A stretch of DNA of 64,000 nucleotides from Paracoccus denitrificans. GTDB lineage: Bacteria > Pseudomonadota > Alphaproteobacteria > Rhodobacterales > Rhodobacteraceae. The stretch lies in the NCBI GenBank assembly GCA_003240735.1, contig QFNE01000004.1, positions 62,001 through 126,000 of the forward strand, given 5' to 3'. The notes under the pieces are model-generated. The model saw nothing but the letters and a program-made list of their open reading frames with translations. It ran no database searches and was not told where the DNA came from. Both the position numbers and the translations under genes were made by a program. Shown here piece by piece: positions 45,128-52,814 of the stretch (positions are counted from its first letter, which is position 1; each line of letters starts with the position of its first letter).

Positions 45128-45636
45128 GCATCCCTTCGCACCAACGAATACGGCCAATCCTCGGGGCGGGTGACGAAACCGTGCTTCACCGGGTTCCACC
45201 GACAATATTCCACATGCGCCGCGAAATCGGCTCCGTCGCGGATATGGTGTTCGTAAAACCGCCGTTGCCAAATCCCGACCTCCCCCTTCCGCACCAACGA
45301 GGCCCGTAGGGTGGGGTTCACCCCACCACCCTTTTGGCCCACCGCGCCTGCCGGACACCCCCCATCACCCCGCACCGCCCGCGAAAACCGCGCCTTGATC
45401 GCGCCCCAGCGGACCGAGTAATCGCAATCCCCCGGCGGCAGCGTCCAGATGCAGTGCAAATGATCCGGCAGGACGACCCACGCATCAATCCCGAACGGCC
45501 GCTCGGCCCGCGTGGCGCGAACGGCCTCGCGCAGCGCGTCCACCCGCTCAATCAGCAGACGGCTGCCGCGCTGTGCCAGCACCACGGTAAAGAAGATCGG
45601 CACCCCCGGCCGACGCGGGCGAAGATAGCGTGACAT
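45124..45636 (-). CDS. REP-associated tyrosine transposase (RAYT)
   Basis: Protein of 170 residues, IS200-like Y1 family. The HUH metal motif is HLH in VLPDHLHCIWTLP; the C-terminal block is WQRRFYEHHIRD and EYCRWNPVKHGFV, with candidate catalytic tyrosines. An in-frame palindrome adds GGGVNPTLR between the two halves (45306-45327). RAYTs are domesticated single-copy transposases that recognise REP palindromes with a GTAG/GGAG foot; matching GTAG palindromes surround this gene. GTG at 45639 is an alternative start. Whether it is active with the insertion is unknown. Confidence 0.85.
   Translation of the reverse strand: MSRYLRPRRPGVPIFFTVVLAQRGSRLLIERVDALREAVRATRAERPFGIDAWVVLPDHLHCIWTLPPGDCDYSVRWGAIKARFSRAVRGDGGCPAGAVGQKGGGVNPTLRASLVRKGEVGIWQRRFYEHHIRDGADFAAHVEYCRWNPVKHGFVTRPEDWPYSLVRRDA
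45144..45270. repeat. 127-bp direct repeat, copy 2
   Basis: Inside the RAYT gene, pair of the copy at 44914-45040. Confidence 0.9.
45306..45327 (+). repeat. GTAG-type REP palindrome inside the RAYT gene
   Basis: Identical to 45055-45076 in sequence and orientation. It keeps the transposase frame open and encodes GGVNPTL on the minus strand. Confidence 0.88.
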
Positions 45637-45678
45637 CACCGCAGCATCGCGCGTCAGGGTTAACCAAAGGTTGCCACC

Positions 45679-46020
45679 CTACGGGCAGACCGTCCCCCGG
45701 AATTCACGCCCGTCGGGGTGCTTGATCCAGACCTCGGTCGGCGTGATGCGTAGGTCCATCGTGAACGCTGGGCCCGGCTCGCCCTCCGCCTCGGTGGTAT
45801 AGCTGGCGCGGATCCAGCCGTCGCCCAGATCCTGACGCGCGCCTTGGCGGGTGTATCGCGTCTCGGTCAGGGTGAACCAGCCGTTCCCCGTCTCGATCCG
45901 CCCCTCGGGCGGGCGGGTGCAGCTCGTCTCGGACATGCCATAGACCCGCGCCTGCGCGGCACCCGCCACCACGGTCGCCGCCAGCATCAGTGACAATCCG
46001 CTTCGCCTGATCCCGATCAT
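45679..46020 (-). CDS. Small secreted protein of unknown function
   Basis: Protein of 113 residues with a signal peptide (cleavage AQA-R near residue 25) and two Cys in the mature part (SETSCTRPPEG and the C-terminal VCP). GAAAGGATG just upstream supports the ATG at 46020 over one at 46041. The TAG stop lies in GTAGGGTGG (45682-45674), which resembles the first half of the nearby REP palindromes. The 11-bp-phased GTGCAT array lies directly upstream. No family recognised. Confidence 0.7.
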   Translation of the reverse strand: MIGIRRSGLSLMLAATVVAGAAQARVYGMSETSCTRPPEGRIETGNGWFTLTETRYTRQGARQDLGDGWIRASYTTEAEGEPGPAFTMDLRITPTEVWIKHPDGREFRGTVCP

Positions 46021-46035
46021 TGCGTCATCCTTTCG

Positions 46036-46085
46036 GTGCATGGTTGGTGCATGATCTGTGCATTATCGGTGCATAAATTGTGCAT
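46036..46085. promoter_or_regulatory. Five GTGCAT hexamers at exact 11-bp spacing
   Basis: GTGCAT begins at 46036, 46047, 46058, 46069 and 46080. The five bases between vary (AT-rich). The array ends 39 bp before the stop of the minus-strand hydrolase gene and abuts the start of the small secreted protein gene. It looks like a multi-site operator for a protein binding one face of the helix, or an iteron-like array. Confidence 0.65.
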
Positions 46086-46124
46086 CGGCTTTTCGCCGTA
46101 AAACAACGACTTACGGGTCTGGCA

Positions 46125-46898
46125 TCAGCTTCCGTTAACGAATGCCGCCACCCGGTCCGCAACCTCGGCCGGCTTCTCGGCGTGCAGCCAGTGGCCGGTC
46201 CCCGCCACCCGCTCGATCACCGCGTTCGGGAACCCCTCGCGGATCGCCGTTTCGCCTGCCTCGGTGACATAGTCGCTGTCCCCGCCCGCCAGAAACAGCG
46301 CCGGTCCATCCCAGGTCCGACCGCCCGTTCCGGGCCACCCAGTCAGGCTTTTCATACTGGCCCGCAGCACCGGCAGGTTCAGCTTCCACTCCGGCGGATC
46401 GGCCTTAAGGTCCAGAGATTGCAACAGAAAAGCCCTCACGCCCGGCTCATCCACCGTCTGCGCCAGCCGCCGGTCGGCCTCGGACCGGGTCCGCAGGCCG
46501 GTCAGGTCCAACCCCTCCATCGCGTCGACATAGCGCATCTGACTGTGGGTATAGGCGAGCGGTGCGATGTCCAGAACGACCAGCCGCCGGATCAACTCGC
46601 CCCGGGTCAGCGCCAGCCACATGGCCGACTTCCCGCCCATCGAATGGCCCACGACATCGGCCACGCCGCCATGCGCCTCGATCACGTCCGCCAGATCGCC
46701 AGACAGCGCGTCATAGCTGTGGTCGGGGTCGTGAAACGACTCGCCATGGTTGCGCATGTCCACGCCGATAACCTGTCGTGTTTCCAGACACTTACGGATC
46801 AGGACGCCAAGGTTTCGGGCCTGACCGAACAGGCCGTGGACCAACAGAACGGGGGGCAGGTCGTTCGCCGTGCCCTGGATGGTAACTGAAAGCGACAT
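46125..46898 (-). CDS. Alpha/beta hydrolase, YbfF-like esterase
   Basis: Protein of 257 residues. The nucleophile elbow is GHSMGGKSA (Ser about residue 91), the oxyanion region is LVHGLFGQARN and the catalytic His is GTGHWLHAEKP. This matches the YbfF-type acyl-CoA/short-ester hydrolases. The start at 46898 is chosen by homology. Its substrate is not shown. Confidence 0.9.
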   Translation of the reverse strand: MSLSVTIQGTANDLPPVLLVHGLFGQARNLGVLIRKCLETRQVIGVDMRNHGESFHDPDHSYDALSGDLADVIEAHGGVADVVGHSMGGKSAMWLALTRGELIRRLVVLDIAPLAYTHSQMRYVDAMEGLDLTGLRTRSEADRRLAQTVDEPGVRAFLLQSLDLKADPPEWKLNLPVLRASMKSLTGWPGTGGRTWDGPALFLAGGDSDYVTEAGETAIREGFPNAVIERVAGTGHWLHAEKPAEVADRVAAFVNGS

Positions 46899-46973
46899 GG
46901 CCAAACCTTGCCCCGCTGGCCCTTCGGCCGCAAGCTTTCTATGCTGCGCCAAGGATCACGCAAAGGACATCGG

Positions 46974-47357
46974 ATGGCGGGCGAAGACGTGCAGGCAATG
47001 GCCGACGAGGTCGCGACGTTGATGGCCCAGCGCCTTGGCGGCGCCCGTCGCGGCAAGCGCGTGGATCTGGCGATGATGGTCCGACGGCGCGGCGGCGCGC
47101 TGCCCCGTCGCCAAAGGCGCGCCGCGAATGTCCTGATGAAAGCCGCGGCGCGCGCGGGTCAACCCCGCGTGGCCCAGCAGACCGACAACCGCCGCGCGGC
47201 GCGCGCGCATGCCGAGCTGATGTCCTATCTGCGCCCGCTGGGCATGCGGATGCGTTGGCAGGCGGGGGCCATCAATATGGGCGCCGCTGTGATGATGGGC
47301 TTGCTGATCGTGGGCGCGGTTGCGCTGTGGATGATGGTGCGGCGCGGAATGCTGTAA
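46974..47357 (+). CDS. Small basic protein with C-terminal membrane helix
   Basis: Protein of 127 residues. The first 80 are Arg/Ala-rich and helical; one membrane helix occupies about residues 97-120 (NMGAAVMMGLLIVGAVALW). AAGGA at 46963 supports ATG at 46974 within a longer frame. No family recognised; a tail-anchored type is suggested. It is convergent with glyA, 18 bp apart. Confidence 0.65.
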   Translation: MAGEDVQAMADEVATLMAQRLGGARRGKRVDLAMMVRRRGGALPRRQRRAANVLMKAAARAGQPRVAQQTDNRRAARAHAELMSYLRPLGMRMRWQAGAINMGAAVMMGLLIVGAVALWMMVRRGML

Positions 47358-47375
47358 CACCCCGCGCCGGATGGG

Positions 47376-48656
47376 TCACATCCCAGCGTAAAGCGGGAAT
47401 TTCTTCAGCATTTCCTGGACTTCGCCGGCAACCTTGGCCTCAACCTCGGCATTGCCTTCGTCGCCATTGGTGGCCAGTCCGTCGACCACTTCGACGATCC
47501 AGCGGGCGATCTGGCGGAACTCTTCTTCCTTGAAGCCGCGGGTGGTGCCGGCCGGTGCGCCCAGACGGATGCCCGAGGTCACGAACGGCTTTTCCGGATC
47601 GAACGGCACGCCGTTCTTGTTGGTGGTGATGTGGGCGCGACCCAGTGCAGCCTCGGTCGCCTTGCCGGTGACGCCCTTGGGACGCAGGTCGGCCAGACAC
47701 AGGTGGTTGTCGGTCCCGCCAGACACCACGTCGATGCCGCCCTTCATCAGCTCATCCGCCATCGCCTTGGCGTTCTTCACGATCTGCGCGGCATAGTCCT
47801 TGAAGGACGGATCCAGCGCCTCTTTGAAGGCTACGGCCTTGGCCGCGATGACGTGCATCAGCGGGCCGCCCTGCAGGCCGGGGAAGACGGCGCTGTTGAT
47901 TTTCTTCGCGATTTCGGCGTCGTTCGTCAGAACCATGCCACCACGCGGACCGCGCAGCGATTTGTGCGTGGTCGTGGTCACGACATGGGCGTGCGGCACG
48001 GGCGAGGGGTGCTGACCGCCCGCGACCAGACCCGCGATATGGGCCATGTCGACCATCAGATAGGCGCCGACTTCATCCGCGATCTTGCGGAATTCGGCCC
48101 AGTCCCACACGCGGCTGTAGGCGGTGCCGCCGGCGACGATCAGCTTGGGCTTATGCTCGTGCGCCTTCTTGCGGATGTCTTCCATGTCCAGCAGCTGGTC
48201 TTGCTGACGCACGCCATAGCTGACGACGTTGAACCACTTGCCCGACATGTTGACGGGGCTGCCGTGCGTCAGGTGCCCGCCCGAGTTCAGGTCGAGCCCC
48301 ATGAACGTGTCGCCCGGCTGCAGCAGCGCCAGAAACACCGCTTGGTTCATCTGGCTGCCGCTGTTTGGCTGAACGTTGGCGAAACCTGCGTCGAACAGCT
48401 CCTTCGCCCGTTCGATCGCCAGATTTTCGACGATGTCCACGTACTGGCAGCCACCGTAATAGCGTTTGCCCGGATAACCTTCGGCGTATTTGTTGGTCAG
48501 GACCGAACCCTGCGCTTCCAGCACCGCTTTAGACACGATGTTTTCTGACGCGATCAGCTCGATCTCGTCGCGCTGGCGGCCGAGTTCCTTGTTGATCGCA
48601 TCGCTGATCTCGGGGTCGCGGGTGGACAGGCTTTCGGTAAAGAACTGGTCGGTCAT
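47376..48656 (-). CDS. glyA: Serine hydroxymethyltransferase
   Basis: Protein of 426 residues. The PLP lysine is in VVTTTTHKSLRGPRGG, and N-terminal ELIASENIVSKAV and YAEGYPGKRYYGGC are typical. It interconverts serine and glycine with tetrahydrofolate, feeding one-carbon metabolism. The start at 48656 gives normal length; the frame continuing to 49511 lies antisense to nadK. Confidence 0.97.
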   Translation of the reverse strand: MTDQFFTESLSTRDPEISDAINKELGRQRDEIELIASENIVSKAVLEAQGSVLTNKYAEGYPGKRYYGGCQYVDIVENLAIERAKELFDAGFANVQPNSGSQMNQAVFLALLQPGDTFMGLDLNSGGHLTHGSPVNMSGKWFNVVSYGVRQQDQLLDMEDIRKKAHEHKPKLIVAGGTAYSRVWDWAEFRKIADEVGAYLMVDMAHIAGLVAGGQHPSPVPHAHVVTTTTHKSLRGPRGGMVLTNDAEIAKKINSAVFPGLQGGPLMHVIAAKAVAFKEALDPSFKDYAAQIVKNAKAMADELMKGGIDVVSGGTDNHLCLADLRPKGVTGKATEAALGRAHITTNKNGVPFDPEKPFVTSGIRLGAPAGTTRGFKEEEFRQIARWIVEVVDGLATNGDEGNAEVEAKVAGEVQEMLKKFPLYAGM

Positions 48657-48782
48657 CAGGGCCTCCGGATTGATCTGAGCCCGCTGTAGCGGCTTTGGCG
48701 CGCGGGTTCCAGAATGGACACGACGCGGGGCAGGGGCAAATGCGACTTGCGCCTGCACCCTTGCAGTGCAGGATGCGCCATC

Positions 48783-49550
48783 ATGACAAACACCACCCCC
48801 ATGCGTATCCACTTTACCGCCAACGACGCCGAGGTGGCCCAGACCGCCATTGCACGCCTGACCGAGCGGTATGGCCAGACCACCCTGAGAGAGGCGGATG
48901 TCGTCGTGGCATTGGGCGGCGACGGGTTCTTGCTGACGACGCTGCGCCAGAACCTGGGCAAACCGGTCTATGGGATGAACCGTGGCACGGTCGGGTTCCT
49001 GATGAACGACTTCGACGAAGACGATCTGGTCGAACGCATCCAGACCGCCGAAGAAACCGTCATCAACCCGCTGACCATGACGGCCGGCAGCGCCGACAAC
49101 GCCGAGCACCGTGCCCTGGCGATCAACGAGGTCAGCCTGCTTCGCGCCGGGCCGCAAGCCGCCAAGCTGCGCATCACCGTCAACGGTCGCGTCCGGATGG
49201 AGGAGCTGGTCTGCGACGGCGTGATCCTTGCCACGCCGGTGGGGTCCACCGCCTATAACTACTCGGCCGGTGGGCCGATCCTGCCGATCAATTCGGACGT
49301 GCTGGCCCTGACCCCGATTGCCGCGTTCCGGCCGCGTCGCTGGCGCGGCGCGATCCTGCCCAAGTCCGGCGTGATCCGGTTCGACGTACTTGACCCGAAG
49401 AAACGCCCGATCATGGCCGACGCCGATTCCCGTCAGGTGGAGCGCGTTCACTGGGTCGAGATCCGGTCTGAGCCACGCATTGCGCACCGCGTCCTGTTCG
49501 ACCCCGGACACGAGCTGGATGAGCGGTTGATGCGCGAACAGTTCGTCTGA
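48783..49550 (+). CDS. nadK: NAD kinase
   Basis: Protein of 255 residues. The GGDG motif is in VVALGGDGFLLTTL, and the second family motif is DGVILATPVGSTAYNYSAGGP (residues about 155-175, given in part). It phosphorylates NAD to NADP. The start at 48783 matches alphaproteobacterial NadK length; a GTG/ATG extension to 48714 is not supported. Divergent from glyA. Confidence 0.96.
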   Translation: MTNTTPMRIHFTANDAEVAQTAIARLTERYGQTTLREADVVVALGGDGFLLTTLRQNLGKPVYGMNRGTVGFLMNDFDEDDLVERIQTAEETVINPLTMTAGSADNAEHRALAINEVSLLRAGPQAAKLRITVNGRVRMEELVCDGVILATPVGSTAYNYSAGGPILPINSDVLALTPIAAFRPRRWRGAILPKSGVIRFDVLDPKKRPIMADADSRQVERVHWVEIRSEPRIAHRVLFDPGHELDERLMREQFV

Positions 49551-49573
49551 TCACGCAGCATTTGCGTTACCCC

Positions 49574-49596
49574 GCGCGGCGCTGTAAACGCCGCGC
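49574..49596 (+). promoter_or_regulatory. GC-rich hairpin abutting the prfC start codon
   Basis: GCGCGGCG-CTGTAAA-CGCCGCGC, an 8-bp perfect stem that ends at the base before the prfC ATG. There is no clear ribosome-binding site outside it. It may control translation initiation. Confidence 0.5.
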
Positions 49597-51195
49597 ATGC
49601 TGGATAATCGCCCCCAATTGCCGCCCGAAATCGCCCGCCGTCGGACCTTCGCGATCATCGCGCACCCGGACGCCGGCAAGACCACGCTGACCGAAAAATT
49701 CCTGCTGTTCGGTGGCGCGATCCAGATGGCCGGGCAGGTCCGCGCGAAAGGTGAGGCACGGCGCACGCGCTCGGACTTCATGAAGATGGAACAGGATCGC
49801 GGGATTTCCGTCTCGGCCTCCGCCATGAGCTTTGACTTCGGGCAGTACCGCTTCAATCTGGTGGACACGCCCGGTCACAGCGACTTTTCCGAAGACACCT
49901 ATCGCACGCTGACCGCGGTCGATGCAGCGATCATGGTGATCGACGGGGCCAAAGGCGTCGAAAGCCAGACCCGCAAGCTGTTCGAAGTCTGCCGGATGCG
50001 TGACCTGCCGATCCTGACCTTCTGTAACAAGATGGACCGGGAAAGCCGCGACACCTTCGAAATCATCGACGAGATTCAGGAAAACCTTGCGATCGACGTG
50101 TCGCCAGCTTCCTGGCCGATCGGGTCGGGCCGCGATTTCATCGGCTGCTATGACATGCTGAACGACCGGCTGGAGCTGATGGACCGCGCCGACCGCAACC
50201 GGGTGGCCGAATCGATCAGCATCACCGGGCTGGACGACCCGCAACTGGCCCAGCACATCCCCGCCGACCAGCTCGCCACGCTGCGCGAAGAGATCGAGAT
50301 GGCGCGCGAACTGCTGCCCGCGTTTGACCGCCGCGCGTTTCTGGAAGGTCACATGACGCCGATCTGGTTCGGCAGTGCGATCAACAGCTTTGGCGTCAAG
50401 GAGCTGATGCGTGGCATCGGTGACTTCGGCCCCGAGCCGCAGCCTCAGAACACCTCGACCCGCGAAGTCGCCCCCGAGGAAAAGGCCGTCACCGGCTTTG
50501 TCTTCAAGGTGCAGGCGAACATGGACCCCAAGCACCGCGACCGCGTGGCGTTCGTGCGTCTGGCGTCCGGACATTTCGAACGCGGGCAGAAGCTGCTTCA
50601 TGTCCGGTCCGGCAAACCCATGGCCGTGTCGAACCCGGTGCTGTTCCTGGCCGCCGACCGCGAGCTGGCGGAAGAGGCGTGGGCCGGCGACATCATCGGC
50701 ATTCCGAACCACGGTCAGCTGCGCATCGGTGATGCCCTGACCGAGGGCGAGGCGCTGCGCTTTACCGGCATCCCCAGCTTTGCGCCCGAGCTTTTGCAGA
50801 ATTGCCGCGCAGGCGATCCGATGAAGGCCAAGCATCTGGAAAAAGCGCTGATGCAGTTTGCCGAGGAAGGCGCTGCCAAGGTCTTCAAGCCGCAGATGGG
50901 ATCAGGCTTCATCGTCGGTGTCGTCGGCGCCTTGCAGTTCGAGGTGCTGGCCAGCCGGATCGAGCAGGAATACGGCCTTCCCGTCCGGTTCGAAGGGTCA
51001 CAGTTCACCAGCGCCCGCTGGCTGTCAGGCCCGAAAGACAAGGTCGAGGCGTTCGCCCAGACGAACAAGCCGCACATCGCCACCGATAATGACGGCGACC
51101 TTGTGTATCTGACGCGCCTGCAATGGGATATCGACCGCGTTCAGCGCGATCACCCGGACCTGAAGCTGACGGCCACCAAGGAAATGATGGTCTGA
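49597..51195 (+). CDS. prfC: Peptide chain release factor 3
   Basis: Protein of 532 residues. G1 is AHPDAGKTTLTEK, G3 is DTPGHSDFSED and G4 is NKMDRE. Length and the C-terminal FEGSQFTSARWL block match RF3, the GTPase that removes RF1/RF2 after termination. It follows nadK by 46 bp. Confidence 0.96.
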   Translation: MLDNRPQLPPEIARRRTFAIIAHPDAGKTTLTEKFLLFGGAIQMAGQVRAKGEARRTRSDFMKMEQDRGISVSASAMSFDFGQYRFNLVDTPGHSDFSEDTYRTLTAVDAAIMVIDGAKGVESQTRKLFEVCRMRDLPILTFCNKMDRESRDTFEIIDEIQENLAIDVSPASWPIGSGRDFIGCYDMLNDRLELMDRADRNRVAESISITGLDDPQLAQHIPADQLATLREEIEMARELLPAFDRRAFLEGHMTPIWFGSAINSFGVKELMRGIGDFGPEPQPQNTSTREVAPEEKAVTGFVFKVQANMDPKHRDRVAFVRLASGHFERGQKLLHVRSGKPMAVSNPVLFLAADRELAEEAWAGDIIGIPNHGQLRIGDALTEGEALRFTGIPSFAPELLQNCRAGDPMKAKHLEKALMQFAEEGAAKVFKPQMGSGFIVGVVGALQFEVLASRIEQEYGLPVRFEGSQFTSARWLSGPKDKVEAFAQTNKPHIATDNDGDLVYLTRLQWDIDRVQRDHPDLKLTATKEMMV

Positions 51196-51199
51196 CGGC

Positions 51200-51676
51200 T
51201 CAGCCCGGGCCGAAACGATCCAGATCGATCAGGATCGTTTCGGGCTTGCAGTACAGCCGTTCGATCTCGACCTCGCCCTTGTCGTTCTGAAAGTCGTCCA
51301 GCGACTTGTAGACGTGCAGCTGGGCCGAAAGCGGACGCTCCATCAGGCGGCCGGTGACGAACGCGGCATAGACGTAACCTTCGTGGATCGCGCCGGTGCC
51401 GATGGTGACGATGTCCCCATCGTCCGAGCGCATGAACTTCGTCGAGGCAGCCGAGTCTGTCGTCTGGAACGCCAGTTCAGCGGCCAGTCCGGTGCTGAAG
51501 TTATAGGTCATCTGCAGCGGCTTGGACGGGCCAGGGTCGTGCATGCAGAACTCGACCCGCGACTGGCTGTCCATGATGTCGCAGGCAAACAGGGTGGTGA
51601 AAGGCGGCGTGCAGTTGGCGGACGCCGCGGTCGCGCAGCCGATCATCCACCCGGTCAGGCTCAGGGTACGCATCAT
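51200..51676 (-). CDS. Secreted Cys-containing protein, paralogue A
   Basis: Protein of 158 residues with a signal peptide (cleavage SA-NC near residue 20). Mature features: CTPPFTTLFACD near the start, an EFC in VEFCMHDPG, VYKSLDDF near residue 125 and a late Cys (RLYCKPET). It aligns by eye with the next upstream gene. It overlaps that gene by 4 bp (ATGA). No known domain recognised. Antiparallel to prfC, 4 bp apart. Confidence 0.75.
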   Translation of the reverse strand: MMRTLSLTGWMIGCATAASANCTPPFTTLFACDIMDSQSRVEFCMHDPGPSKPLQMTYNFSTGLAAELAFQTTDSAASTKFMRSDDGDIVTIGTGAIHEGYVYAAFVTGRLMERPLSAQLHVYKSLDDFQNDKGEVEIERLYCKPETILIDLDRFGPG

Positions 51677-52170
51677 GGGCCGAGCAGGTCCGTTTCCACC
51701 ACGACCGACGGGGGATAGCAGACGCGCCGTGCGATAGGCGTCGCCGGATCCCAATCGAACACGTTGAAATCGTCCAGCGAGCGATAGACGAGGAGTTGCC
51801 CCTGCATGTTGTCGGGCGGCTCATAATTGTGCGGAATATAGAACGCATAGACCGCGCCGTCGCGCGCCATTGCCGCGCCGATCGGGTCGCCCTGCATGCC
51901 GGGCAGCGAACGCTTCATCGCAAACCACGTCGTGTCGGTTTCAAACGTCAGTTCGACCTGTCCATTCCGGGTATAAATGTAGCGGTTCGATTTCAGCCCG
52001 GTGTCCTTGTGTTCCGGCATCAGCTGACAGAATTCGATCGACGCGTTGCGTTCCGGAACGTCGCAGGAAAACAGCGTCAGATACGGATCGTGGCACCCCG
52101 CCGTGACGGGACCGGCAGCCATCATGCAGACACAGGTCAGGAATGGCTTCAGCGAAAGGCGTCGGATCAA
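51673..52170 (-). CDS. Secreted Cys-containing protein, paralogue B
   Basis: Protein of 165 residues with a signal peptide (cleavage TA-GC near residue 25). It shares with paralogue A the pattern C-x5-LF-x-CD, an EFC, VYRSLDDF, and a late C-x-P followed by a near-terminal GP. TTG start at 52170; there is no in-frame ATG nearby. The pair is probably a tandem duplication and may be disulfide-stabilised. Function unknown. Confidence 0.75.
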   Translation of the reverse strand: MIRRLSLKPFLTCVCMMAAGPVTAGCHDPYLTLFSCDVPERNASIEFCQLMPEHKDTGLKSNRYIYTRNGQVELTFETDTTWFAMKRSLPGMQGDPIGAAMARDGAVYAFYIPHNYEPPDNMQGQLLVYRSLDDFNVFDWDPATPIARRVCYPPSVVVETDLLGP

Positions 52171-52214
52171 ATGCTTGGCATCGTTCGGTGGCGGACAGGT
52201 TCAGCCGACGATGC

Positions 52215-52247
52215 AAAAAGGAACGGCCCGGCGTCAAGCCGGGCCGT
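52215..52247 (-). terminator. Terminator of the OsmC gene
   Basis: Minus strand ACGGCCCGGC-TTGAC-GCCGGGCCGT (10-bp stem) then TCCTTTTTGC. It lies 27 bp beyond the osmC stop. Confidence 0.8.
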
Positions 52248-52273
52248 GAGTTGTAGTGGTTAGCTGGACTCCG

Positions 52274-52699
52274 TCAGGCGACGGTCAAATCCATGGTGAT
52301 TTCAGCGTTCAGAAGCTGGCTGATCGGGCAGCCCTCCTTGGCTTTCTGGGCGGCCTCACGGATCTTCGCCTCGTCGCCCTGACCGGACACGGTGGTCGTC
52401 AGATGCACCTTGGTCACGCCAAAGCCTTCGCCTTTCTTGTCCAGCGTGACGGCTGACGTCGTGTCGATCGTGACGTCGGTCACACCGGCATCCGCCAACT
52501 GTTTGGACAGCGCCATGCTGAAGCAGGCGGCGTGTGCCGCACCGATCAGTTCTTCGGGGTTGGTGCCAGGTTGGCCTTCGAACCGGGTCGCAAAGCCGTA
52601 TGGCTGGCTTTTCAGCGCGCCCGACTCGGTCGAAACCTCACCTTTGCCGGTCTTGATCTCGCCCTGCCACTTTGCGGAACCTGTCTTGATGATCGCCAT
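52274..52699 (-). CDS. OsmC/Ohr family peroxiredoxin
   Basis: Protein of 141 residues. The two active cysteines are in AHAACFSMALSKQL (about 56) and EGCPISQLL (about 124), the OsmC spacing. It reduces organic hydroperoxides. A perfect AGGAGG precedes the ATG at 52699. Monocistronic with its own terminator. Confidence 0.93.
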   Translation of the reverse strand: MAIIKTGSAKWQGEIKTGKGEVSTESGALKSQPYGFATRFEGQPGTNPEELIGAAHAACFSMALSKQLADAGVTDVTIDTTSAVTLDKKGEGFGVTKVHLTTTVSGQGDEAKIREAAQKAKEGCPISQLLNAEITMDLTVA

Positions 52700-52814
52700 C
52701 GTTGCCTCCTGATTTGGCTCATGTCGCGCCTCAACGCACAGTCCGTTGCGCGGGTTCACCGGTCGCGGTAAGGGCCGTTCAAGCGCGGGTGGGCGTCGCG
52801 CTGCGGGAGGGATC

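Noticed and set aside
46036..46085. GTGCAT array considered as a CRISPR
   Set aside because: Units are 11 bp, far too short for repeat-spacer structure, and no cas genes are present.
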